From DTWD01 sp963662965 (lineage in GTDB: Bacteria > Acidobacteriota > Vicinamibacteria > Vicinamibacterales > UBA8438): a DNA stretch of 64,000 nt. Both the position numbers and the translations under genes were made by a program. Within the stretch, counting starts at the first letter, position 1; every line of letters begins with the position of its first letter. The notes below the pieces were generated by a model. The model worked only from the letters and a program-made list of their open reading frames with translations, ran no database searches and had not been told where the DNA came from. Positions 45,449 to 52,925 of the stretch are shown in pieces. Where the stretch lies: positions 62,001 through 126,000 of the forward strand of contig OY759970.1 in the NCBI GenBank assembly GCA_963662965.1, read 5' to 3'.

Positions 45449-47023
45449 ATGGACACGATCGCGGTCGGCGTCATCGTCACCTACCTCATCGGCGCCACGG
45501 CGATCGGCAGTGTCATGGCGCGGCACGCGAAGACCTCCGCCGGGTGGGCGGTCGCCGGGGGCGGCATGTCCACCACCATGATCGCCGTCGGCATCGCCGG
45601 GACGCGGATCGGGGGGGCCGGCACCTACGGCGTCGCCGGCGACGTCATCTCCGGCGGCGTGTGGAACCTCTGGTGGTACGGCATCAGCGCCTTTCTCGCG
45701 CTGGCGTTGGTCGGCCTCTTCTTTGCCGTCTACTTCCGCCGGCTTCGCCTACGCACCGTGGGCGAGCTCTTCACGATCCGGTGGCAGACGCGACGCTGTC
45801 AGTGGATGAGCAGCCTCTGCGTCCAGACCGAGTACGTCATCGTGAATCTCATCGAGGCCTACGTGATCGGGGTGATCATCAGCACGTTGACGCCGCTGCC
45901 GATGTTTGTCGGCGTGATGATTGCGGCGCTGATCTTCTCCACCTATGTCTCGCTCGGCGGGCTCTGGGGCACGGCGGTCACGAATCTCATCCACTGCATC
46001 GTCGTTCTGGTTGGGCTGGCCGTGGTCGGCGTCCTGGGCGTCGAACAGCTTGGCGGGTGGGACAGCGTGACCCGCGCGGTGGGCGATCACCTCGCAGCCG
46101 CCGCGCGCGACGAGCGGGCCTGGTGGGCATTCACCGGCACCGGGTGGCTGCCGGTGTTCGCGATGATTTTTGCGGCGGCGATTCATACGCCGGCGGCATC
46201 CGTCTACACGAACTACGCCACCGCGGCCAAGAGCGAACGCCACATTGCCCCGGCTTTTCTCGCCGCCGGCGTCATCGCGGCCGTCATGCCGATCCTGGCC
46301 GGTCTCATTGGTGTGCTGACGACGGCGCGGTACGGGCTCGATGTCGGCCTCGGCGGGTATCGAAACCTCACCACCTTCGCGTCCGAGATCAGTCCCCTCA
46401 TCGGCGGCGTCGCGCTCGCCGCCGTGCTCGCCGCGGTCATCTCGTCAGGCGGTCCGATCCTGTTGTCGAGCGCCACGATGTTCGTCCGGGACTGGCTCCC
46501 GTTCACCCGCTCCTACGACTCGGATCGCCGGCTGAAGGCCTATCAAGTCACGACAACGCTCTACGCCATCGTCGCGGCACTTGCGGCGTGGGTCGTCGCG
46601 ACGCAGACCAACATCTCGATTCTCGACCTCTTGTTGTTCGGATTCGCGATGGTCGTCCCGCCGGCGATATCGATCGGCTTTCTCATCTACTGGCGCCGGA
46701 CGACCGAGCAGGGTGCGTACTGGGGCATGGTGTCGGGGTATGCCGGCGGCATGATCTGGTTCGCGCTCATCAAGCTGGCGCTCGCCACCGGCCTGAACGC
46801 GCCGGCGGAGGCGTCACTGATCCATCGGGCGGTCGTGGCGGCGCTGACGGTCGACGGCGAAGGGCTCGACCCGTCGTATCTCACGACGTTCATCCCGCTC
46901 ATCGTCGTGCCGGTCGTATCGATGCTGACCACGGACCGCAGCGGCGACCCCGACACGTTCTACGCGATGCTGTCTGGCGAACAGCCGGTAGAACTGAGCT
47001 CGTGTATGGTACTGCGATGCTAG
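45449..47023 (+). CDS. Sodium:solute symporter (SSS family)
   Basis: 524 residues, about 13 helices. VITYLIGATAIGSVMARHAKTSAGWAVAGGGMSTTMIAVGIAGTRIGGAGTYGVAGD covers the first helices with the family's sodium-site region, then GLWGTAVTNLIHCIVVLVGLAVVGVLG, and AAVLAAVISSGGPILLSSATMFVRDWL as the helix-8 equivalent with conserved Ser. Closest in pattern to acetate/pantothenate-type carriers. Starts 25 nt after UGSC 1 and overlaps the next gene by 7 nt, so it is in the same operon and probably imports the substrate of this pathway. Confidence 0.88.
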   Translation: MDTIAVGVIVTYLIGATAIGSVMARHAKTSAGWAVAGGGMSTTMIAVGIAGTRIGGAGTYGVAGDVISGGVWNLWWYGISAFLALALVGLFFAVYFRRLRLRTVGELFTIRWQTRRCQWMSSLCVQTEYVIVNLIEAYVIGVIISTLTPLPMFVGVMIAALIFSTYVSLGGLWGTAVTNLIHCIVVLVGLAVVGVLGVEQLGGWDSVTRAVGDHLAAAARDERAWWAFTGTGWLPVFAMIFAAAIHTPAASVYTNYATAAKSERHIAPAFLAAGVIAAVMPILAGLIGVLTTARYGLDVGLGGYRNLTTFASEISPLIGGVALAAVLAAVISSGGPILLSSATMFVRDWLPFTRSYDSDRRLKAYQVTTTLYAIVAALAAWVVATQTNISILDLLLFGFAMVVPPAISIGFLIYWRRTTEQGAYWGMVSGYAGGMIWFALIKLALATGLNAPAEASLIHRAVVAALTVDGEGLDPSYLTTFIPLIVVPVVSMLTTDRSGDPDTFYAMLSGEQPVELSSCMVLRC

Positions 47024-49125
47024 GAACCGTCGAGCTCGAACGCCACGATGACGTCGCCGTCCTTCGTTTGACCAACCCGCCGGTCAACGGCCTGAGCTTT
47101 GCGGTACGAGGCTGGCTGGCGGAGCAGTTCCGGGCGGCGCGGGACGCGGACGACGTCGCCGCCATCGTCATCGCCGGCGCCGACCGGATGTTCTGCGGGG
47201 GGGCCGACATTCGCGAGTTTGGCCAGCCGACACCGAACGACACGCCGTTCCTACCGGCGGTCATCGACGAGATCGAAGCGTGCGAGAAACCGGTCGTCGC
47301 CGCGATCCATGGCGTGGCCGCCGGGGGCGGCCTCGAGGTTGCGCTCGGGTGCCACGTTCGCCTCGCCGCGCCCGGTACCCGTCTTGGTCTGCCGGAAGTG
47401 ACGCTCGGCATTGTCCCGGGGGCCGGCGGCACCCAACGTCTGCCCCGGCTAATCGGCGTCGAGGCGGCGCTCGATGTGATCGTGACCGGTCGTCTTCATC
47501 CCGTGGCCAAGGCGGCGGCGCTCGGTTTCGTCGATGAGGTCGTCGACACAGACCTCGTCGGCACGGCGGTCACACGTGCGCGCGAGCTGGCGTCGACCGA
47601 CGCCCCGTTGCGGCGAGCGTCCGCGCTCGACGACCGATTGAATGATGCGCGGGGCAAGCCGGAAATATTCGAGACGTATCGGACGAACATGGTGAACCGC
47701 GCGCGTGGGTTCGAGGCGCCGTACGCCTGCGTCGAGTGCATCGAGGCGGCGCTGACGATGCCGTACCCCGACGCCATCAAGCACGAGCGCGAGGTCTTCT
47801 CGCGGCTGGTGCGCTCCGACCAATCAAAGGCGCAGCGACACGCCTTTTTTGCCGAACGCGAGGTCGCCAAAATCCCGGATGTGCCAAAGGGCACCCCGAC
47901 CCAGGAGATTACGACGGCGGCGGTCATCGGCTGCGGCACGATGGGTGGCGGCATCGCCATGAACTTCGCGAACGCCGGGATTCCGGTCACCGTACTCGAA
48001 TCGTCGCAGGCCGACCTCGACCGGGGCCTCGCGATTATCCGGAAGAACTACGCCGCCACCGTACGGAAAGGACGGCTGACCCAGCCGGACATGGACGCGC
48101 GGATGGCGCGTATCAGCCCCACCGTCGACTACGAGAAGCTTAGCGAGGTCGATGTCGTCATCGAAGCGGTCTTCGAGGAGATGGATCTCAAGAAGGAGGT
48201 CTTCGGCCAACTCGACCGCACCTGTAAGCGCGACGCGGTCCTGGCGACGAACACGTCGACGCTCGACATCGACGAGATCGCCGCGGCGACGGCACGGCCG
48301 GAACAGGTCATTGGCACGCACTTCTTCAGCCCAGCCAATGTCATGAAGCTGATGGAAAACGTTCGGGGGGCGAAAACGTCGGCGGAAACCATCGCGACGA
48401 CAATGGCGTTGTCGAAGCGGATCGGGAAGGTCGGAGTGCTCGTCGGGGTGTGCGATGGCTTCGTCGGCAACCGGATGCTCTATGCGTACCGGCGCCAAGC
48501 CGACTTCCTACTCGAGGAAGGAGCGCTCCCTCAGCAAGTCGACAAGGTGATCTACGACTTCGGCTTCCCGATGGGCCCGTTGCAGATGGGCGACCTCGCC
48601 GGACTCGACGTCGGGTGGCGGATCCGCAAGCGCCACGCCGCGACGCGCCCCGCGCACTTGCGGTACTCGCCGGTGGCCGACCGCATCTGCGAGATGGGTC
48701 GCTTTGGCCAAAAGACCGGGGCCGGCTGGTACCGCTACGACGACGGCAGCCGGACGGCGATCCCCGACCCGGCCATCGAAGAACTCATCGTCGGCGTGTC
48801 GGCGGAGCTCGGGATCACGCGGCGGGCAATCCGGGACGATGAGATCATTCCCCGCTGCTTCTACCCGCTCGTCAACGAAGGGGCCAAGATCCTCGAGGAG
48901 GGGCTCGCACTCCGGGCCAGCGACATCGACGTGATCTGGATGCATGGATACGGATTCCCGCGATTCCGAGGCGGACCGATGTTTTGGGCCGACCTGGTCG
49001 GCACGCGCACGATCTACGAGTCGATGAGCCGACTCTACGACGAGCATGGTGAGTGGCTCGAGCCAGCACCGCTGCTGAAGACGCTCGCCGAACGGGGTGC
49101 GGGATTCGGCGATTACAAGACTTAG
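47017..49125 (+). CDS. Bifunctional enoyl-CoA hydratase/3-hydroxyacyl-CoA dehydrogenase (FadJ/FadB alpha type)
   Basis: 702 residues. Crotonase domain first: FCGGADIREF, GVAAGGGLEVALGCHVR with Glu107, and LGLPEVTLGIVPGAGGTQRLPRL with Glu127, the two catalytic acids. After the linker comes the NAD domain, VIGCGTMGGGIAMNFANAGI near residue 303, NTSTLDIDEIA and GTHFFSPANVMKLMEN with the catalytic His. The C-terminal domain has GFVGNRML and the repeat with GYGFPRFRGGPMFWAD. Hydrates trans-2-enoyl-CoA and oxidises the 3-hydroxy product. ATG 47017 overlaps the symporter stop. A much longer frame upstream is a shadow of the symporter. Confidence 0.95.
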   Translation: MLGTVELERHDDVAVLRLTNPPVNGLSFAVRGWLAEQFRAARDADDVAAIVIAGADRMFCGGADIREFGQPTPNDTPFLPAVIDEIEACEKPVVAAIHGVAAGGGLEVALGCHVRLAAPGTRLGLPEVTLGIVPGAGGTQRLPRLIGVEAALDVIVTGRLHPVAKAAALGFVDEVVDTDLVGTAVTRARELASTDAPLRRASALDDRLNDARGKPEIFETYRTNMVNRARGFEAPYACVECIEAALTMPYPDAIKHEREVFSRLVRSDQSKAQRHAFFAEREVAKIPDVPKGTPTQEITTAAVIGCGTMGGGIAMNFANAGIPVTVLESSQADLDRGLAIIRKNYAATVRKGRLTQPDMDARMARISPTVDYEKLSEVDVVIEAVFEEMDLKKEVFGQLDRTCKRDAVLATNTSTLDIDEIAAATARPEQVIGTHFFSPANVMKLMENVRGAKTSAETIATTMALSKRIGKVGVLVGVCDGFVGNRMLYAYRRQADFLLEEGALPQQVDKVIYDFGFPMGPLQMGDLAGLDVGWRIRKRHAATRPAHLRYSPVADRICEMGRFGQKTGAGWYRYDDGSRTAIPDPAIEELIVGVSAELGITRRAIRDDEIIPRCFYPLVNEGAKILEEGLALRASDIDVIWMHGYGFPRFRGGPMFWADLVGTRTIYESMSRLYDEHGEWLEPAPLLKTLAERGAGFGDYKT

Positions 49126-49159
49126 TGGTCAGGGCCTCGGGCGCTGACGCGTCGTTCGC

Positions 49160-49165
49160 TATAGT
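49160..49165 (+). promoter_or_regulatory. -10-like TATAGT for the DGLPVVPPT gene
   Basis: TATAGT ends 8 nt before ATG 49174 with no Shine-Dalgarno. It could give a second, internal transcript covering 49174-52130. Confidence 0.4.
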
Positions 49166-49173
49166 CTTTCTTT

Positions 49174-50274
49174 ATGGCCGCTTCGCCCAAGCCAGCGACG
49201 CCTCCGGCCGCGGACGTCGACCTCGTCGAGTGGTACTTCGAGCAGGGATGGACCGACGGCCTCCCGGTGGTGCCGCCGACGCCCGAGCGGGTCGCCGCCA
49301 TGGTCGACGCGCTCGGCGGTGAGGCGAGCCACCTCGAGGCGCGCATTCCACCACGATGGGGCGCACTGACCCGCGACGTGCTCGCCATCAATCTCGTCCT
49401 CGCCGGATGCTTGCCGGAATACGCCGCCGTCGTACGCGCGGCGATCCTGGCGCTCGTGAGTCCCCATTTCAATCTCAACGGCGTTCAGGCGACGACACAT
49501 ATGGCGGCCCCCCTCCTCGTGGTGAACGGGCCGGTGCGCGGCGAGATTGGCCTCAACGGCGGCGCGAACGTCTTCGGGTCCGGCCACCGCGCCAACGCGA
49601 CCATCGGACGCGCCATTCGCCTCGTCCTGCTCAACGTCGGTGGCGCGTGGCCCGGCGATCTCGACAAGAGCACCCTCGGCCACCCTGGGAAGTACACGTT
49701 CTGCATCGGGGAAAACGAGGAAGCGAGCCCGTGGGCGCCGTATCATGTGGACTGCGGATACGCGGCGGACGACAGCACCGTCTTCTGCATCGCCGCCGAA
49801 GCGCCCCACAGCGTGACGAACCACGTCGCCAACGACCCCGAGGGTATCCTCGACAGCATCGTGTCGGCCATGAGCACCATCGCGCACAACAACGCCGTGA
49901 GCAGTGGCGCGTGCGCGGTCATCCTCGGGCCGGAGCACGCCGCGACGATCGCCGGGAAGCAGTGGACACGTCAGGACGTACGCCGCTATCTCTGGTCGAA
50001 CACCACGAACACATTCGACGACATCAGCTTCAAGGGTCGCTACGGACGAATCTACAACCGCAATCTGCCGCGGTGGTACAAGCGGGAACCGGGTGCGCGG
50101 ATACCGATCGTGCCGTCACCCGATGACATCCATCTGTTCGTCGCCGGCGGCGAGGCAGGACGCTTTTCGGCGTTCCTCCCGGGATGGGGCCACATGAGCG
50201 CTCCGGTGCTGCGCGCGCTCGATGGCCGCCCGAGACCTGGCGGCGACTGTGTCGATGGGACATGTGAGCTGTGA
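49174..50274 (+). CDS. DGLPVVPPT-domain protein, UGSC partner
   Basis: 366 residues. DLVEWYFEQGWTDGLPVVPPTPERV opens the domain (residues 17-41); further blocks are VLAGCLPEYAAVVRAAI with a conserved Cys, HFNLNGVQATTHMAAPLLVVNGPVRGEIGLNGGANVFGSGHRANATIGRA, KYTFCIGENEEASPWAPYH, VFCIAAEAPHSVTNH, and FVAGGEAGRFSAFLPGW. It ends GGDCVDGTCEL, with a CX4C pair at residues 359 and 364 that the fused homologue at 33167 lacks. The stop overlaps the GTG start of UGSC 2 (GTGA), so the two are translationally coupled and probably act as one enzyme. No known catalytic family; no signal peptide. Confidence 0.82.
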   Translation: MAASPKPATPPAADVDLVEWYFEQGWTDGLPVVPPTPERVAAMVDALGGEASHLEARIPPRWGALTRDVLAINLVLAGCLPEYAAVVRAAILALVSPHFNLNGVQATTHMAAPLLVVNGPVRGEIGLNGGANVFGSGHRANATIGRAIRLVLLNVGGAWPGDLDKSTLGHPGKYTFCIGENEEASPWAPYHVDCGYAADDSTVFCIAAEAPHSVTNHVANDPEGILDSIVSAMSTIAHNNAVSSGACAVILGPEHAATIAGKQWTRQDVRRYLWSNTTNTFDDISFKGRYGRIYNRNLPRWYKREPGARIPIVPSPDDIHLFVAGGEAGRFSAFLPGWGHMSAPVLRALDGRPRPGGDCVDGTCEL

Positions 50275-50825
50275 GCGAACAACGCCTGCCGTCCGGTCAG
50301 CTCATCTACGACCCCCGAGGCAAGGTGACCGCCGTTCCCCACCCGCTCGCCTCCAGGCGGGGTTCGCTCGACGGCGCCCGCATCGGCGTACTCGACAACT
50401 CGAAGTGGAACGCGTCGAAGCTGCTACGTCAGGTCATCGCGCAGCTCGAAGCCGGCGTGGCGCTGGGCGACGTCCGCTTCTACAAGAAGGCCGGTTTCTC
50501 GAGACCGGCGGAGGCTGCCCTTCTCGACCAGATCGCGGCGGAGGTGGACGTCGTCGTCACCGCCATTGGCGATTGAGGGTCGTGCACGTCGTGCAGTCTG
50601 CACGACGCGGTCGGGCTCGAAGGACGCGGGATCCCAACCGCCGTCATCGTCACCGACGCGTTCGTGCACGAAGCCGAGGTCCAGCGCGCCGCGCTTGGCG
50701 CGGAGCAGCTCGAGCCGGTGGTGATCCGGCACCCGTTGAGCACGTTGACCGATGAGGAGATCGCGGAGCGCGCGACCGAGGCCACCCTGGCTCTGACCCG
50801 CACGCTCGTGGCGGGCCCCAGCTGA
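50271..50825 (+). CDS. UGSC-family selenoprotein 2 (TGA read as selenocysteine)
   Basis: 184 residues with Sec102 at TGA 50574-50576. Start is the GTG overlapping the partner's stop. N-terminal half: SSEQRLPSGQLIYDPRGKVT-like lead, GARIGVLDNSKWNASKLLRQVIAQLEA, FYKKAGFSRPAEAALLDQIA; then VVVTAIGD-U-GSCTSCSLHDAVGLEGRGIPTAVIVTDAFV and VVIRHPLSTLTDEEIAERATEATLAL after the Sec. Residues around U match UGSC 1 exactly (D-U-G-S-C-T-S-C-S), and the downstream halves are alignable, while the N-terminal halves differ more. Cys105 and Cys108 complete U-x2-C-x2-C. Domain suggests a selenol/disulfide redox centre. Role unproven. In the operon with the partner and larA. Confidence 0.88.
50577..50606 (+). 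promoter_or_regulatory. SECIS-like hairpin of UGSC 2
   Basis: Stem GTCGTGC (50588-50594), loop AGTCT, GCACGAC (50600-50606), at the same distance from the TGA as in UGSC 1. A second copy of GTCGTGCA just upstream (50579-50586) can pair with TGCACGAC instead, giving an alternative 8-bp stem. Confidence 0.75.
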
Positions 50826-50843
50826 CTCGGGACCACTCCGCGG

Positions 50844-50849
50844 TATGAT
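50844..50849 (+). promoter_or_regulatory. -10-like TATGAT for larA
   Basis: TATGAT ends 6 nt before GTG 50856 with no Shine-Dalgarno; leaderless arrangement in the 30-nt space after UGSC 2. Confidence 0.4.
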
Positions 50850-50855
50850 GCCGGC

Positions 50856-52130
50856 GTGAACGTCGCGCTGGCGTACGGCCGGGGACGCCTCCCGGTCGAT
50901 TTTCCAGACCGCCGCACCACGGTCCTCGAACCGACCTACATCGACGGTTTGCCCGACGAGGCGGTGGCGATTCGCCACGCGCTTCTCCACCCGCTCGGCA
51001 CGCAACCACTACGCACGCTGGTGTCCCGCCACCAGACGGTCGCGATTTCGGTCTGCGACATCACCCGGCCGATGCCGAGCCACACGCTGCTGCCGGTGCT
51101 GCTCGAGGAGCTGGCTCACGTTCCCGACGAACAGATCACCGTCTTGATTGCCGCCGGCACCCATCGCGCGTGCACGCGGGACGAGCTGGTCGAGATGCTT
51201 GGTGAACCGATCGTCGACCGGTGTCGCATCGTCCATCACAGCGCGTTCGACGAGGACAATCTCGTGCATCTCGGCGAGGTCGAGCCGCGCGTGCCGGTGT
51301 GGCTCAATCGTCACTGGGTCGAGGCCGACATCCGAATCACGACCGGGTTCGTGGAACCGCACTTTTTCGCCGGGTTCAGCGGAGGCCCCAAGCTCGTGGC
51401 GCCCGGCCTGGCCGGATTCAAGACGACGATGCGGCTGCACGACGCGGGGATGATTGGTAGCCCCAACGCGCGGTGGGGTATCACGGAAGGCAACCCGATC
51501 CACGACGCGATCCGACGCATCGCGGCACACGTGGGGGTCCACTTCAGTGTCGATGTCGCGATCAATCGCGACCGACAGATCACCAGCGTCGCCGCGGGCG
51601 ACATCTTCGAGGCGCATCGCACGATGACGGCGCGGGTCAAACAGAGCGCGATGCAGGCGTTCGACGTACCGTTCGATGTCGTCGTCACGACCAATAGTGG
51701 ATATCCGCTCGATCAAAACCTCTACCAGAGCGTCAAGGGCCTGTCGGCGGCCGCCCAGGTGGTCAAGCGGGGCGGCGCGATCATCTGTGCCGCCGAGTGC
51801 GCCGACGGGTTGCCCTCGCATGGCGAGTACGGCGCGATCCTGAGCGAACGGGCGTCGCCGGCAGCCCTGCTAGAGATGATCTGCGCACCGGGACACAATC
51901 GCCATGATCAGTGGGAGGTTCAGGTGCAGGCCCAGATCCAGCGGCACGCGAGCGTCTTCCTCAAGACGGACGGCCTGACGCGTGATGATGTGCGCGCGGC
52001 CCACTTGACGCCCATCGACGATGTCGCGTCGACGACGCTGGAGCAGCTCGAGCGGGCTGGGCCAGATGCGCAACTCTGCGTCCTCCCGGAAGGACCGCAG
52101 ACGATCCCCTACCTCACCAACTCATCGTAG
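50856..52130 (+). CDS. larA: LarA-family nickel-pincer racemase/epimerase
   Basis: 424 residues from GTG 50856. LarA interconverts the enantiomers of 2-hydroxy acids using a nickel pincer cofactor bound to a lysine. All four key residues have equivalents with a constant offset of five to Lactobacillus LarA: His103 (AAGTHR), His169 and Lys179 in GFVEPHFFAGFSGGPKL, and His195 (MRLHDAG). CDITRPMPS near residue 68 is also the family motif. No larB, larC or larE maturation gene is in the window. The substrate may differ from lactate. Context (UGSC pair, symporter, beta-oxidation enzymes) suggests a hydroxy-acid in a catabolic pathway. Confidence 0.9.
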   Translation: MNVALAYGRGRLPVDFPDRRTTVLEPTYIDGLPDEAVAIRHALLHPLGTQPLRTLVSRHQTVAISVCDITRPMPSHTLLPVLLEELAHVPDEQITVLIAAGTHRACTRDELVEMLGEPIVDRCRIVHHSAFDEDNLVHLGEVEPRVPVWLNRHWVEADIRITTGFVEPHFFAGFSGGPKLVAPGLAGFKTTMRLHDAGMIGSPNARWGITEGNPIHDAIRRIAAHVGVHFSVDVAINRDRQITSVAAGDIFEAHRTMTARVKQSAMQAFDVPFDVVVTTNSGYPLDQNLYQSVKGLSAAAQVVKRGGAIICAAECADGLPSHGEYGAILSERASPAALLEMICAPGHNRHDQWEVQVQAQIQRHASVFLKTDGLTRDDVRAAHLTPIDDVASTTLEQLERAGPDAQLCVLPEGPQTIPYLTNSS

Positions 52131-52195
52131 TGGTCCCGACTGCGGTCGCACTGAACGTGCGATCCGGCCCGAGAATCGACGCTGTCAGCACTACG

Positions 52196-52411
52196 ATGAG
52201 TAACGGGAGCAACGAGGATCACGGCGACATCACCAAGCTCTTGCAAGCGTGGAGCTCTGGAGACAAGGAGGCGCTCGACGCCTTGATCCCGGTGGTCTAC
52301 TCGGAAATCCACCGGCTTGCGCACGCGTATCTGCGCCGCGAAGGGCCGCGGCGCAAGCTCCAAACGACCGAGCTCGTCAATGAAGCCTATCTACAGCTCG
52401 TGCGCCAGAAG
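52196..52411 (+). pseudogene. ECF sigma factor, truncated after the first region
   Basis: From ATG 52196: DITKLLQAWSSGDKEALDALIPVVYSEIHRLAHAYLRREGPRRKLQTTELVNEAYLQLVRQ, region 2 of the acidobacterial-type ECF group (TIGR02999-like). After about 70 residues the homology stops and the frame reads through antisense of the next gene to 52498. Region 4 (DNA -35 binding) is missing, so it cannot be active. The breakpoint coincides with the truncation of the opposite-strand gene. Confidence 0.7.
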
Positions 52412-52808
52412 CATATCCGCTGCAGGTGCGCTCGACCGTCACCGGCATCATGTGGTCGAGCTCGAGCAGGTCCGCCAGCTTGTAGGCCGCGATGTTGAAC
52501 TTGTACGAGTCGGCGAAATCAACCTCCCGGCGACCGCGGCCGAGCCGCTGCGACGACCGGCGAACCTCGACCGATTGAAAGAGCGCGTCGTGCTCCACCG
52601 TGCCGTCACTGAGCGTCAGACGCCACGGCTCGGTGACGCCGCTGCCGGCGCGGCGGCTGGCAATCACCTCGGCCGTTTCGAGGAACGCGACCTGGTCCGC
52701 TTGCGTGAGCCGGGGTTCGGCAACCCCCACCTGGACCACCCCGACCAGCGCCACCGCCAGTGCGGTGCCGGCCCAGCCCGTCCGCCGTGTCAGCGTCCTC
52801 TGCCGCAT
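52412..52808 (-). pseudogene. Secreted protein truncated at the sigma-factor breakpoint
   Basis: From ATG 52808: signal peptide (GWAGTALAVALVGVVQVGVAE), then ADQVAFLETAEVIASRRAGSGVTEPWRLTLSDGTVEHDALFQSVE and YKFNIAAYKLADLLELDHMMPVTVERT. The LAxLLxLDxMMPVxVER block precedes a longer C-terminal domain in relatives, which is lost here; the frame runs on to 52377 through the sigma fragment. Two genes on opposite strands both lose their 3' ends at the same point, as after an inversion or deletion joining two loci. Original function unknown. Confidence 0.6.
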
Positions 52809-52913
52809 CGTTCTCTCCCAGATTCGCCTGGCTCCGGCCATTTAAAGACACACGTGCAACACGCGTCACTTTCAGCTCATCTCCGCGCACTTTTCCCGAC
52901 GGCCGGCGTGCGG

Positions 52914-52919
52914 TAGTGT
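52914..52919 (+). promoter_or_regulatory. -10-like TAGTGT for the acyl-CoA dehydrogenase gene
   Basis: TAGTGT ends 6 nt before ATG 52926 with no Shine-Dalgarno. Confidence 0.3.
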
Positions 52920-52925
52920 CCCGAC

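Noticed and set aside
45544..47016. Very long forward frame continuous with the FadJ-type gene
   Set aside because: The first part is an Arg/His-rich shadow of the symporter gene; domain homology begins at 47017.
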